NCBI RefSeq assembly: GCF_001509475.1
Contig: NZ_LLZG01000009.1
Location: 1 to 35,240, forward strand
Origin: Streptomyces regalis
GTDB taxonomy: Bacteria; Actinomycetota; Actinomycetes; Streptomycetales; Streptomycetaceae
Direction: 5' to 3'
DNA: 35,240 nucleotides
Under the pieces are notes generated by a model. The model made no database searches, had not been told where the DNA came from, and saw nothing but the letters and a program-made list of their open reading frames with translations. The position numbers were made by a program, and so were the translations under genes. How positions within the stretch are numbered: the first letter of the stretch is position 1; each line of letters starts with the position of its first letter. Below are positions 15,409 to 23,378 of this stretch, one piece after another.

Positions 15409-16104
15409 GTGTGCGCACATGTGCTGGTCGCCGAGGACGACGCGATGCAGGCCGAACTCATACGCCGCTCCCTGCTGTCGGAGGGCCACACCGCCACCGT
15501 GGTCCACGACGGGTCGGCCGCACTCGAAGCCGCCCGCAGGCTCAGGCCCGACCTCGTCGTCCTCGACCTGATGCTGCCCGTGATCGACGGGTTCGGGGTG
15601 TGCCGGGTGCTGCGCCGGGACGACGACATCCCCGTGCTGATGCTGACGGCCCGGTCGGCCGAGGACGACGTACTGCTCGGCCTCGAACTGGGGGCCGACG
15701 ACTACATGACCAAGCCGTACAGCCCGCGCGAGCTGATGGCCCGCATCCGTACGGTGCTGCGGCGCAGCGGGCGTGCCGCCGACCGGAGGGAGGAACCCGT
15801 CGTACGCGCGGCGGGTATCGCCGTCGACCCCGTACGGCACGAGGTGCGATGCGACGAGGCCCCGGTCGAGTGCACGCCGGCCGAGTTCGAGATCCTGCTC
15901 GCCATGGCCGCCGAGCCCGAACGGGTCTTCTCCCGGCGGCAGTTGCTGGAGTGCACCCGGGGCATCGACCGGGCCTCGACCGAGCGGGCCGTCGACGTCC
16001 ACATCATGAACCTGCGCAAGAAGATCGAGGCCGATCCGCGCAGGCCAATGCGGCTGCTGACCGTGTTCGGCGTCGGCTACAAGCTCAGCGGCGGCCGCGG
16101 ATGA
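15409..16104 (+). CDS. OmpR-family response regulator
   Basis: 231 residues. The receiver has acidic E9, D10 and D11, phospho-acceptor D53 (VVLDLMLP), T80 (LMLTAR) and K102 (MTKPYS). The C-terminal winged helix (about 135-230) reads ECTPAEFEILLAMA, VFSRRQLLE, RAVDVHIMNLRKKIE and FGVGYKL, typical of DNA-binding OmpR/PhoB regulators. The GTG start at 15409 was chosen because taggat/agga (15396-15401) precedes it. taggat could be a -10 element of a leaderless transcript, or agga a weak ribosome site. The gene overlaps the sensor kinase by ATGA at 16101-16104, so the two are coupled. It probably regulates genes for the envelope, possibly including the L,D-transpeptidase just upstream (inference). 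Confidence 0.94.
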   Translation: MCAHVLVAEDDAMQAELIRRSLLSEGHTATVVHDGSAALEAARRLRPDLVVLDLMLPVIDGFGVCRVLRRDDDIPVLMLTARSAEDDVLLGLELGADDYMTKPYSPRELMARIRTVLRRSGRAADRREEPVVRAAGIAVDPVRHEVRCDEAPVECTPAEFEILLAMAAEPERVFSRRQLLECTRGIDRASTERAVDVHIMNLRKKIEADPRRPMRLLTVFGVGYKLSGGRG

Positions 16105-17924
16105 ACCGGCGCGTACCGCTGCGCAAGCGCCTCCTGGTCCGGCTGCTGATCGCCACGGTGCTGATCGCCGTGTGCTCGGTGGCGGCGACGGCCTGGCTGG
16201 CGGTGGAGACCACCACCCGGGCACTGCGGGAGGAACAGGGGCAGGTCCTCGCGGAGGACATGGACGTCCTGGCCCGGCTCAGCGGCTACGCGGCGACGCA
16301 CCCCGAGTGGCGGGGAGTGCAGGACACCGTACGGGCGCTGTCCGCACGGACGGGGCGCCGTATCGCCCTGACCACCACGGACCGCAGGACCATCGCCGAC
16401 TCCGCCCCGCCCGGCACCTCCCTGCCGCCCCGCGCCGCCGCCACGGTCGACCCCCTGCGCGTCGACACGTACACGGAGCGCGGAGCGCAGCGCGGCGGCA
16501 TCGATCCGCGTGTGGTGGGCCCGTACCGGGTGACGGGACAGGAGAAGGCACGGCTGGAGAAACTCGCCAAGGTCCGGCAGATGTGCTTCGCCCGCAACGG
16601 CTACGAGGCCACCGTCGTGCAGACGCCGAGCGGCCGACCGGTCGTCACCGACCACGACGGGCCCGTCGCGGGCGGCCAGGTGCCCGAGGAATGCGCGGAC
16701 GGGCTGCTCAACACGCCGACTCCCACCGAGGAGAAGGCCCTCGCCGACCTGGCCGAGCGCTCCCGTGCCTGCCTGGACAAGCACGGCCTGAGTCCGGAGG
16801 CGAACAGTTTCGTCGCCGTCGACGTGACCGAACAGCGCCTAGGCACCCGCTACCCCTTGGGCAAGGTCGGCAGGCCCGGCGACCGAGAGGCCGTACGCAA
16901 GGCGGAGGACTGCGTCGACGCGGCGCGCCGCGCCCAACTCGACCCGTACGTCGCCCCCGTCGCCGAACTCTTCCTGGGCGGTGGCGACACCACCGCCGTG
17001 CGGTTCGACATGTCCCCGGCCAACAAGGCCAAGGTCGTCGGTGCCGCCGGACTCGTGCTGGCCGTCACCGTGGCCGTGACCGCCGTCGTCGCCACTCGGC
17101 TCGTCCGGCCGCTGAGGGCGCTGACGGAGGCGGCGCAGCAGCCGCCCGAGCTGCATGTGCGCGTTCCCGTCACCACCCGCGACGAGACCGGCATCCTCGC
17201 CGCCGCCCTCAACGACCTGACCGAGCGGCGTGAGCGGTGGGAGGCCCAGCGCAAGGCGATGGTCAGCGACATCGCCCATGAACTGCGCAGCCCGCTCACC
17301 AACATCCGCGGCTGGCTGGAAGTCACCCGCGACGGCGTCGTCGACCCGGACCCCGCCCTGCTCGCCTCCCTGCACGAGGAGGCGCTCGTCCTCCAGCGCG
17401 TCATCGACGACCTCCAGGACCTCGCCGACGCCGACGCCGGCACTCTGCGCCTGCACCGCGAGCCCGTCCGCGCCGACGAGCTCCTCGACCAGGTCGCCGC
17501 CGCCCACCGCGTCGCCGCCGACACGGCGGGCGTCACCCTGCGCACCACGGCCGACGGCACACCCTGGCTGGATGCCGACCCCGTCCGCATGCGCCAGGCA
17601 CTCGGCAACCTCGTCTCCAACGCCCTGCGCCACACGCCGGCCGACGGCACCGTCACGCTCACCGCCCGGCGGGACGGCGACGATGTGGTCCTCCAGGTCA
17701 CCGACACGGGGACCGGCATCGACCCCGCGGACCTGCCGTACGTCTTCGACCGGTTCTGGCGCGCGGAGAAGTCCCGCAGCCGGCGTACCGGAGGCAGCGG
17801 GCTGGGCCTGCCGATCGTCCGGCACCTGGTCGCCGCGCACGGGGGGACGGTCGAGGCGGCGAGCGAGGCCGGTACCGGTGCCGTGTTCACCCTGCGGTTG
17901 CCGGGAGCCGCGGCGCCCGACTGA
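16101..17924 (+). CDS. Membrane sensor histidine kinase with Cys-rich periplasmic domain
   Basis: 607 residues. TM1 is about 11-33 and TM2 about 312-334. Between them lies a large extracytoplasmic domain of about 280 residues. A HAMP domain follows (about 332-385), then the H-box SDIAHELRSPLTN with H393, N-box N503 and N507, D535-T-G-T-G, FDRFWRAEKSRSR and GGSGLGL (564-570). The outer domain holds four cysteines, C162, C198, C224 and C271, in two repeats of the form C-x3-[NH]-G followed by E-[ED]-C 36-47 residues later; both pairs could form disulfides. The ATG overlaps the response regulator stop. It phosphorylates that regulator. The signal is unknown. Similar C-x4-G...C patterns occur in secreted streptomycete proteins, from memory. 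Confidence 0.93.
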   Translation: MNRRVPLRKRLLVRLLIATVLIAVCSVAATAWLAVETTTRALREEQGQVLAEDMDVLARLSGYAATHPEWRGVQDTVRALSARTGRRIALTTTDRRTIADSAPPGTSLPPRAAATVDPLRVDTYTERGAQRGGIDPRVVGPYRVTGQEKARLEKLAKVRQMCFARNGYEATVVQTPSGRPVVTDHDGPVAGGQVPEECADGLLNTPTPTEEKALADLAERSRACLDKHGLSPEANSFVAVDVTEQRLGTRYPLGKVGRPGDREAVRKAEDCVDAARRAQLDPYVAPVAELFLGGGDTTAVRFDMSPANKAKVVGAAGLVLAVTVAVTAVVATRLVRPLRALTEAAQQPPELHVRVPVTTRDETGILAAALNDLTERRERWEAQRKAMVSDIAHELRSPLTNIRGWLEVTRDGVVDPDPALLASLHEEALVLQRVIDDLQDLADADAGTLRLHREPVRADELLDQVAAAHRVAADTAGVTLRTTADGTPWLDADPVRMRQALGNLVSNALRHTPADGTVTLTARRDGDDVVLQVTDTGTGIDPADLPYVFDRFWRAEKSRSRRTGGSGLGLPIVRHLVAAHGGTVEAASEAGTGAVFTLRLPGAAAPD

Positions 17925-17962
17925 GCCGCACGGACGCGACGCGTCTGCCACTGATCCGCCGG

Positions 17963-18205
17963 CTATCCGGTTTGCCGGGCCCGCCGCCGCAGCGCCCGTC
18001 GCTCGTTCTCGCTCGTGCCACCCCAGATCCCGATGAACTGCTCCGTGTCGAGTGCCCAGCGCAGACACCGTTCCCGGACCGAGCAGCGCCGGCAGACCGC
18101 CTTGGCCTGCTCCGTCTGCAGCAGCATCGGTCCGGACGTGCCGATCGGGTAGAAGAGGTCGGGGTCCTCATGGCGGCAGGCGGCGTGGTCTCGCCAGTCG
18201 TCCAT
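17963..18205 (-). CDS. WhiB-like iron-sulfur transcription factor
   Basis: 80 residues from the ATG at 18205. The four iron-sulfur-binding cysteines are C10, C38, C41 and C47 (CxxC and Cx5C), followed by the turn GIWGG and the basic C-terminal EN-E-RRALRRRARQ. This is the Wbl family found only in actinobacteria and their phages. Members bind a [4Fe-4S] cluster, usually contact region 4 of the principal sigma factor and control development, stress or antibiotic resistance. The start was set by aggtga upstream of the ATG; a GTG three codons earlier is possible. It is convergent with the sensor kinase. A promoter with a palindrome in its spacer lies upstream. Which Wbl protein this is cannot be decided here. 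Confidence 0.93.
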   Translation of the reverse strand: MDDWRDHAACRHEDPDLFYPIGTSGPMLLQTEQAKAVCRRCSVRERCLRWALDTEQFIGIWGGTSENERRALRRRARQTG

Positions 18206-18244
18206 CAAAGTCACCTGCGATCGTCGTACGTGCCCTCGGTGGAT

Positions 18245-18273
18245 GCATTACTCGGTTTCGAGTCGCCTGTCGA
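18245..18273 (-). promoter_or_regulatory. Candidate promoter of the WhiB-like gene with embedded palindrome
   Basis: On the minus strand there is TCGACA (-35, 18268-18273), a 17-bp spacer and TAATGC (-10, 18245-18250), 39 bases before the ATG. The spacer and -10 edge contain the palindrome actcg-gttt-cgagt (18250-18263). The -35/-10 match to the HrdB consensus is moderate. A repressor binding the palindrome would block the promoter. Confidence 0.5.
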
Positions 18274-18311
18274 TGCGTGAGTGAAACCCCGTGGGACACC
18301 GGCGAATGCGG

Positions 18312-19529
18312 TCACTGTTCGCGCAGGCCCCACGGGGAGCCGTACGCCGTCAGCAGATCCAGGAAGGGGCGGGCCCCAAAGGCCTCCGGGCCCAGCACGC
18401 CCGCACCGGACCAGGCGCCGGTGGCGAGGAGTTCGAGGGCGACGACCGGGTTGACAGCGGTCTGCCACACCACGGCCTGGGAGCCGTACTCCGCCATGGA
18501 CCACTGGTTGTCGACCACGTGGTACAGGTACACCTCGCGCGGCTTCCCGTCCTTGAGACCCCGCACCCACGTGCCCGCACAGGTCTTGCCGTGCATCCGC
18601 TCGCCCAGCGTCGCCGGGTCCGGCAGACACGCGGCGACCACGTCCCGGGGAGAGACCGCCACCGGCCCGGCGGCGCTCGGCACGGTCACCGGCTCGGTGC
18701 GGTCCAGGCCCAGCAGGTGCAGCGTCTTCAGCGTGCGGATGAACTCCTCACCCAGGCCGTACTTGAAGGTCACCCGGCGCGCCCCGACCCACCGCGGGAC
18801 CAGGAGCACCTCCTCGTGCTCCACGTTCACGCACTCGACCGGGCCGATGCCCTCGGGGAACTCGAACACCTCGGGCTCGCTGAAGGGCTCGGTGGTGAAC
18901 CAGCCGCTGCCCTCCTCATAGACCACCGGCGGATTGAGGCACTCCTCGATCGTCGTCCAGATACTGAAGGACGGCGCGAAGTCGTAGCCGTCGACGGTGA
19001 GGTTCGCGCCGTCGCGGACGCCGATCTCCTCGATCTCGTCGAAGAGTTCGTCGGCCGCGTACCGGGCGAAGACGTCCGACAGGCCGGGCTCCACGCCCAT
19101 GCCGACGAGCGCCAGAGCGCCCGCCTTCTCCCAGTCGGCCGCCTGCTCGAACTGGGCGTCGCCCAGCTTGACCCCGCACTCCTCGTACGGCCGCTCCGGG
19201 TGCGGCCGCGACAGCGACATCGCCATGTCGACATACGTGGCCTCGGCCGTGCGTGCGGCCCGGAACAGCGGCATCACGAACCGCGGGTCGGTGGCGTTGA
19301 GGAGCACGTCGCACGCGTGCCGCCTCAGCAGCGCGGCCACCGCCGCCTCGTCGCCAGCGTCGACGCGCTCGGCCCGGAACCGGGCGTCGCCGCCGAGCGC
19401 CGCCACGGCCGCCTCGGCACGCCCGAGGTCGTGGTCGGCGACCACCATCGCCTCGAAGAACGGACGCCGGGCCGCGATCCGGGTCACGGCGGTGCCGACT
19501 CCGCCGGCTCCCACGAGCAGTACACGCAT
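18312..19529 (-). CDS. Saccharopine-dehydrogenase-family oxidoreductase
   Basis: 405 residues. The NAD(P)-binding fold begins at once: LLVGAGGVGTAV (G7-x-G-G-x-G12) with the acidic residue of strand 2 in VVADHDLGRAE. The substrate half includes LLNATDPRFVMPLF, GATYVD-like EATYVDMA, LVGMGVEPGLSDVFARY and DNQWSMAEYGSQAVVWQT. This matches the family of saccharopine, carboxynorspermidine and homospermidine-type dehydrogenases, which reductively join or split amino acids or polyamines. The exact substrate is not readable. No signal peptide. A gagggag ribosome site lies before the ATG, and a good -35/-10 pair is visible upstream. It is divergent from a TetR gene 115 bases away, the likely regulator. 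Confidence 0.9.
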   Translation of the reverse strand: MRVLLVGAGGVGTAVTRIAARRPFFEAMVVADHDLGRAEAAVAALGGDARFRAERVDAGDEAAVAALLRRHACDVLLNATDPRFVMPLFRAARTAEATYVDMAMSLSRPHPERPYEECGVKLGDAQFEQAADWEKAGALALVGMGVEPGLSDVFARYAADELFDEIEEIGVRDGANLTVDGYDFAPSFSIWTTIEECLNPPVVYEEGSGWFTTEPFSEPEVFEFPEGIGPVECVNVEHEEVLLVPRWVGARRVTFKYGLGEEFIRTLKTLHLLGLDRTEPVTVPSAAGPVAVSPRDVVAACLPDPATLGERMHGKTCAGTWVRGLKDGKPREVYLYHVVDNQWSMAEYGSQAVVWQTAVNPVVALELLATGAWSGAGVLGPEAFGARPFLDLLTAYGSPWGLREQ

Positions 19530-19580
19530 GACAAGACTCCCTCGACTGAAGGTCTACGACGTGGTGGGGCCCCGCCGCAG

Positions 19581-19610
19581 ATACAACGCCGCCCGCTCGC
19601 GTAAGGTCAA
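19581..19610 (-). promoter_or_regulatory. Candidate promoter of the saccharopine-dehydrogenase-family gene
   Basis: Minus strand TTGACC (19605-19610), an 18-bp spacer and TTGTAT (19581-19586), about 50 bases before the ATG at 19529. This is a good match to the principal sigma factor consensus. The divergent TetR start is only 35 bases from the -35 box. Confidence 0.55.
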
Positions 19611-19644
19611 TCGCGTTGGCATAAGGAGCACAAGAAGGGAGGGC

Positions 19645-20340
19645 ATGGTGCCGAAGCCGGTCGTTCCGGAGGAGAAGCGGCGCAGACGACGCCCCACGAA
19701 GAGCGGCATCGTGCTCTCGGAGCGGCTGATCGTCGAGACGGCACTGCGCCTGCTGCGCGAACACGGCAGCGCCGGCCTCACCGCCCGCCGCCTCGGCCTG
19801 GCCCTCGACGCCGACCCCAGCACGCTGTACCGGTACTTCCGCGGCATGGACGAGCTGGTTCTCGCCATCGGCGACGCCCTCATCGGCGAGGCCCTGCGGG
19901 GCTGGGAGCCGACGGGGGAGTGGCGGGACGACCTGCGCGCCGTCGGGCTGCGCATCCACGGGGCGTACGTCGCCCATCCGCAGGCCGCCGCGCTGACGAC
20001 GAGCCGGGTGACCGGTCGGGCCAACGAACTCGCCGCGGACGAGGCCGTGTTGGATGTGCTGCGCACCGCCGGCTTCTCGCTGCCGGACACGGTGCGCATC
20101 TACCACGCCTTCATCGACCAGACGCTGGCCTTCGCGGCGCTGGACGCGGGGTCGCTGGCGCTGCCGAGCGAGGCGCTGCGCGCTGACGAGGACGTGTGGC
20201 GGTCCACGTATGCCCGGCTGCCCCGGGCTGCTTATCCGCGGATTGCCGAGGCGTCGCCGCTCCTGGCGACCCGGATGGTGAACAGCGCTTATCCGACGGC
20301 GCTGGAGATGCTGTTGGACAGCGCCGCGGCTCAGTTGTAG
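19645..20340 (+). CDS. TetR-family transcriptional regulator
   Basis: 231 residues. After a basic N-terminus (EEKRRRRRPTKSG), the DNA-binding domain spans about 20-70: LIVETALRLLREHGSAGLTA, RRLGLALDADPSTLYRYFRG, MDELVLAI. The C-terminal helical domain is of the TetR_C type found with this HTH in actinomycetes. ATG at 19645 lies just after gaaggga. It is divergently transcribed from the saccharopine-dehydrogenase-family gene, the usual arrangement for a local repressor. No clean long palindrome was seen in the 115-base spacer. The ligand is unknown. Confidence 0.9.
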   Translation: MVPKPVVPEEKRRRRRPTKSGIVLSERLIVETALRLLREHGSAGLTARRLGLALDADPSTLYRYFRGMDELVLAIGDALIGEALRGWEPTGEWRDDLRAVGLRIHGAYVAHPQAAALTTSRVTGRANELAADEAVLDVLRTAGFSLPDTVRIYHAFIDQTLAFAALDAGSLALPSEALRADEDVWRSTYARLPRAAYPRIAEASPLLATRMVNSAYPTALEMLLDSAAAQL

Positions 20341-20399
20341 CCCTCGTCATCAACACAGCCCCGGGCCCCTTGGGGCGTGGCAGGACCCCCCCGACCAGG

Positions 20400-21308
20400 T
20401 CAGCCGCGCAACGCCTCGGCGGCCGTTGCCGTCACAGCCTCCGTGACCGCGACCAACGCCGGAGAATCCAGCTTCCACTGCTGCCAGTACAGCGGGACGT
20501 CCACCGGTCGTTCCGGGGCCAGCTGCACGAGCCGGCCGTCCTTCAGGAGTGGTTCCGCCTGGACCTCGGGGATCAGGCCCCAGCCGAGTCCTGCGGTCAC
20601 GGCCGACAGGAAGCCCTCAGAGGTGGGGACGTAGTGCCGTACGGCACTCGCGCCGGTGCGGCTGCGCCGGAGTCTGCGGACGAATGCGTCCTGGAGGTCG
20701 TCACTGCGGTCGAAGGTCATCACCGGGGCCTCCACCAGTGCGTCGCGCAGCGCGCCGCCGAGATGGAGGTCGGCGAACTCAGGGCTCGCCGCGGCCAGAT
20801 AGCGCAATCGGCCCAGCGCACGTACGGAACACCCCGCCACGGCATCCGGTGACGAGGTCACCGCCGCCATCACCAGGCCCTCCCGCAGCATCGACGCCGT
20901 ACGGCTCTCGTCCTCCCGCCGCAGCTCGAAGCTGAGCCGTGGCTCCTGAGGTACGCGTGTGAGGGCCGGCAGGAACCAGGTCGCCAGCGAGTCCGCGTTG
21001 ACCGCGATCGAGACCCGGGTCGCCTCCCCGGCACCGCTCATGCCGAGCTCGGCCCGCGCATCGCGCTCCAGCCGCGCCAGCTGGCGGGCGAACCGGACGA
21101 CGACCTCGCCCGACTCGGTCGGCCGCACCGGCTTGGTCCGCACGAGCAGCACCCGCCCGGTGCGCTGCTCCAGCGCCTTCACCCGCTGGCTCACCGCCGA
21201 CGGCGTCACATGCAGCGCGGCGGCGGCCGCGTCGAAGGTGCCCTCGTCCACCACCGCGAGCAGCGTCCGCACCTGGTCGAGGGGAAGCTCGGTCAGTTCT
21301 GTCTTCAC
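20400..21308 (-). CDS. lysG: LysR-family activator of the lysine/arginine exporter (LysG/ArgP-like)
   Basis: 302 residues. A winged helix at about 8-67 (LDQVRTLLAVVDEGTFDAAA, LHVTPSAVSQRVKALEQRTG) is followed by a periplasmic-binding-protein-like effector domain (about 92-290), including the final QQWKLDSPAL found in ArgP/LysG proteins. Members sense lysine, arginine or histidine and switch on the divergent exporter. The GTG start at 21308 lies 66 bases from the lysE ATG. The divergent pair is itself good evidence for this assignment. A T-N-A rich dyad is present in the spacer. Confidence 0.92.
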   Translation of the reverse strand: MKTELTELPLDQVRTLLAVVDEGTFDAAAAALHVTPSAVSQRVKALEQRTGRVLLVRTKPVRPTESGEVVVRFARQLARLERDARAELGMSGAGEATRVSIAVNADSLATWFLPALTRVPQEPRLSFELRREDESRTASMLREGLVMAAVTSSPDAVAGCSVRALGRLRYLAAASPEFADLHLGGALRDALVEAPVMTFDRSDDLQDAFVRRLRRSRTGASAVRHYVPTSEGFLSAVTAGLGWGLIPEVQAEPLLKDGRLVQLAPERPVDVPLYWQQWKLDSPALVAVTEAVTATAAEALRG

Positions 21309-21312
21309 GAGC

Positions 21313-21338
21313 GCTAATGATACGTAAGAATCTTTAGC
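21313..21338. promoter_or_regulatory. Candidate LysG operator between lysG and lysE
   Basis: The spacer contains gctaa (21313-21317) and ttagc (21334-21338) as an inverted repeat with a 16-bp centre, in AT-rich DNA. A TAGCGT hexamer at 21362-21367 is 7 bases before the lysE ATG, so the lysE transcript may be leaderless. Both are read by eye. Confidence 0.35.
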
Positions 21339-21374
21339 TGTACTTGCAGTGATCCTTTCCTTAGCGTCGATGTC

Positions 21375-21989
21375 ATGACCAACGCCCTCGCCACCGCGGC
21401 CGCCGGATTCGGCACCGGCCTCTCGCTGATCGTCGCCATCGGCGCCCAGAACGCCTTCGTCCTGCGCCAGGGGATCCGCCGCGACGCGGTCCTCGCCGTC
21501 GTCGGCATCTGCGCCCTGTCCGACGCGCTCCTCATCACCCTGGGCGTGGCCGGCGTCGGCGCGGTGGTCGTGGCGTGGCCCGGCGTGCTGACGGCGGTCG
21601 CGTGGATCGGTGGGGCGTTCCTGCTCTGCTACGGCGCCCTCGCCGCGCGCCGGGTGTTCCGGCCGAGCGGCGCCCTGCTGACCGACGGCGACGCGGCGGG
21701 GTCACGGCGCCGGGCGGTGCTGACCTGCCTCGCGATGACCTGGCTCAATCCGCACGTCTACCTCGACACCGTCTTCCTGCTCGGCACGGTCGCCGCCGAC
21801 CGCGGCCCGATGCGCTGGACGTTCGGCCTCGGCGCCGCGTGCGCCAGCCTGTGCTGGTTCGCCGCCCTCGGCTTCGGGGCCCGGCTGCTGAGCCGTCACC
21901 TCGCGAAGCCCGTGGCCTGGAGGGTGCTGGACGGACTGGTGGCCGCGACGATGATCGCCCTGGGTGTCGGCCTCATCGCCGGAAGCTGA
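21375..21989 (+). CDS. lysE: LysE-family amino acid exporter
   Basis: 204 residues with about six hydrophobic segments. The conserved N-terminal block reads LIVAIGAQNAFVLRQGIRRD, and WLNPHVYLDTVFLLG lies in the fourth region; both are signatures of the LysE/ArgO exporters. It exports basic amino acids (lysine, arginine) from the cytosol by proton-driven transport, preventing accumulation when dipeptides or degradation raise their level. The length is typical. The divergent lysG gene encodes its expected activator. There is no clear ribosome site ahead of the ATG, consistent with a leaderless message. Confidence 0.93.
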   Translation: MTNALATAAAGFGTGLSLIVAIGAQNAFVLRQGIRRDAVLAVVGICALSDALLITLGVAGVGAVVVAWPGVLTAVAWIGGAFLLCYGALAARRVFRPSGALLTDGDAAGSRRRAVLTCLAMTWLNPHVYLDTVFLLGTVAADRGPMRWTFGLGAACASLCWFAALGFGARLLSRHLAKPVAWRVLDGLVAATMIALGVGLIAGS

Positions 21990-22067
21990 GACACGGATCC
22001 GAACACCCGGCCGGTGCTGCGATAGTGATCCCCGACGTGAAAGATGTAACGAGCATCCAGGAAGCGC

Positions 22068-23375
22068 GTGGACACCAGCGAGAGCAGCACGGAACCACAG
22101 GAGAAGGACCCCTCTTCGGTGGCATCCCGGCGGAGCGGCTGGCGCCGCTGGGCCATGGACACCCGGCCGCTGCGGCGCCCCGCCTACCGCCGCCTGTGGT
22201 CCTCGACCATCGTCACGGCGGTCGGCAGCCAGCTCACCGCGGTCGCCGTGCCCAAGCAGATCTACGACATCACCGGCTCCTCGGCCTGGGTCGGCGCCGC
22301 GAGCCTCGCCGGACTGCTGCCGCTCGTGGTGTTCGCCCTGTGGGGCGGGGCGATCGCCGACAGCATGGACCGGCGCAAACTGCTGCTGATCACCAACAGC
22401 GGCATCGCCGTCACCTCGGTGCTGTTCTGGCTCCAGGCCGTCACAGGCCTGGAGTCGGTGACCGCGCTGATGGTGCTGCTCGCCGTGCAGCAGGCGTTCT
22501 GGGGGCTCAACGCCCCGGCCCGCAACGCCTCCATCGCCCGCCTGGTGCCCGCCGACGAACTGCCCGCCGCGAGCGCCCTCGGCTCGACCGTGATGCAGAC
22601 CGGCCAGGTGGTCGGACCGCTGCTGGCCGGGGCGCTCATACCCGTCATCGGCCTGGCCGAGCTGTACCTCATCGACGCGCTGGCCCTGTGCGTCACGCTC
22701 TGGGCGGTCGTACGACTGCCCGCCCTGCCGCCCCTGGCGGGCGCGACGGTCACGACGAAGCGACGCGCGGGCGTGCGCGAGATCGCGGAGGGCTTCCGCT
22801 ACATCGCCCTGCACAAGGTGCTGTTACTGTCCTTCCTGGCCGACGTCGTCGCGATGGTCCTCGGCATGCCCCGCGCCCTGTTCCCGCAACTGGCGAGCCA
22901 GACCTACGCGTCGTACGGCGAAGGGCTCGCCCTCGGCCTGCTCTTCGCGGCGATCCCGATCGGCGCGGTGGCCGGCGGGCTGTTCTCCGGCACGTTCTCC
23001 CGGGCCCGCCGCCACGGCTGGATGGTGATCGGCGCGGTCGTCGCCTGGGGCGCCGCCATCACCGGTTTCGGGCTGAGCGGCAGCCTGTGGCTCGCGGTGA
23101 TGTTCCTCGCCCTCGCCGGGGTCGCCGACATGGTCTCGATGGTCTTCCGCGGGGCGATCCTGCTGTCCGCCGCCAGCGACGAGATGCGCGGGCGGATGCA
23201 GGGGGTCTTCACGGTCGTCGTCGCGGGCGGTCCGCGGCTCGCCGACGTCCTGCACGGCACGGCGGGCTCGGCCTTCGGCGCACGCACGGCGACGGTGGGC
23301 GGCGGGCTGCTGGTCGTCGTCGTCATGCTGGGCCTGGCCGCCGCGCTGCCCGCCCTGCGCCGCTACCGCGTCTGA
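22068..23375 (+). CDS. MFS transporter, EntS-like exporter group
   Basis: 435 residues with about twelve hydrophobic segments. After a hydrophilic N-terminus (1-30) comes RPAYRRLWSSTIVTAVGSQL, typical of the MFS_3/EntS group. Loop 2-3 has GGAIADSMDRRKLLL, the A-like motif G-x3-D-x2-DRR. NAPARNASIARLVP and STVMQTGQVVGPLLAG also fit this group. Members export siderophores, drugs or metabolites by proton antiport; the substrate here is unknown. The GTG at 22068 follows ccaggaag. The gene ends 3 bases before the stop of the convergent cNMP-binding gene. Confidence 0.9.
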   Translation: MDTSESSTEPQEKDPSSVASRRSGWRRWAMDTRPLRRPAYRRLWSSTIVTAVGSQLTAVAVPKQIYDITGSSAWVGAASLAGLLPLVVFALWGGAIADSMDRRKLLLITNSGIAVTSVLFWLQAVTGLESVTALMVLLAVQQAFWGLNAPARNASIARLVPADELPAASALGSTVMQTGQVVGPLLAGALIPVIGLAELYLIDALALCVTLWAVVRLPALPPLAGATVTTKRRAGVREIAEGFRYIALHKVLLLSFLADVVAMVLGMPRALFPQLASQTYASYGEGLALGLLFAAIPIGAVAGGLFSGTFSRARRHGWMVIGAVVAWGAAITGFGLSGSLWLAVMFLALAGVADMVSMVFRGAILLSAASDEMRGRMQGVFTVVVAGGPRLADVLHGTAGSAFGARTATVGGGLLVVVVMLGLAAALPALRRYRV

Positions 23376-23378
23376 GCC

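Noticed and set aside
17925..17962. Small gacgcgacgcgtc palindrome between the convergent kinase and WhiB-like genes
   Set aside because: Too short and no stable hairpin; not enough for a terminator call.
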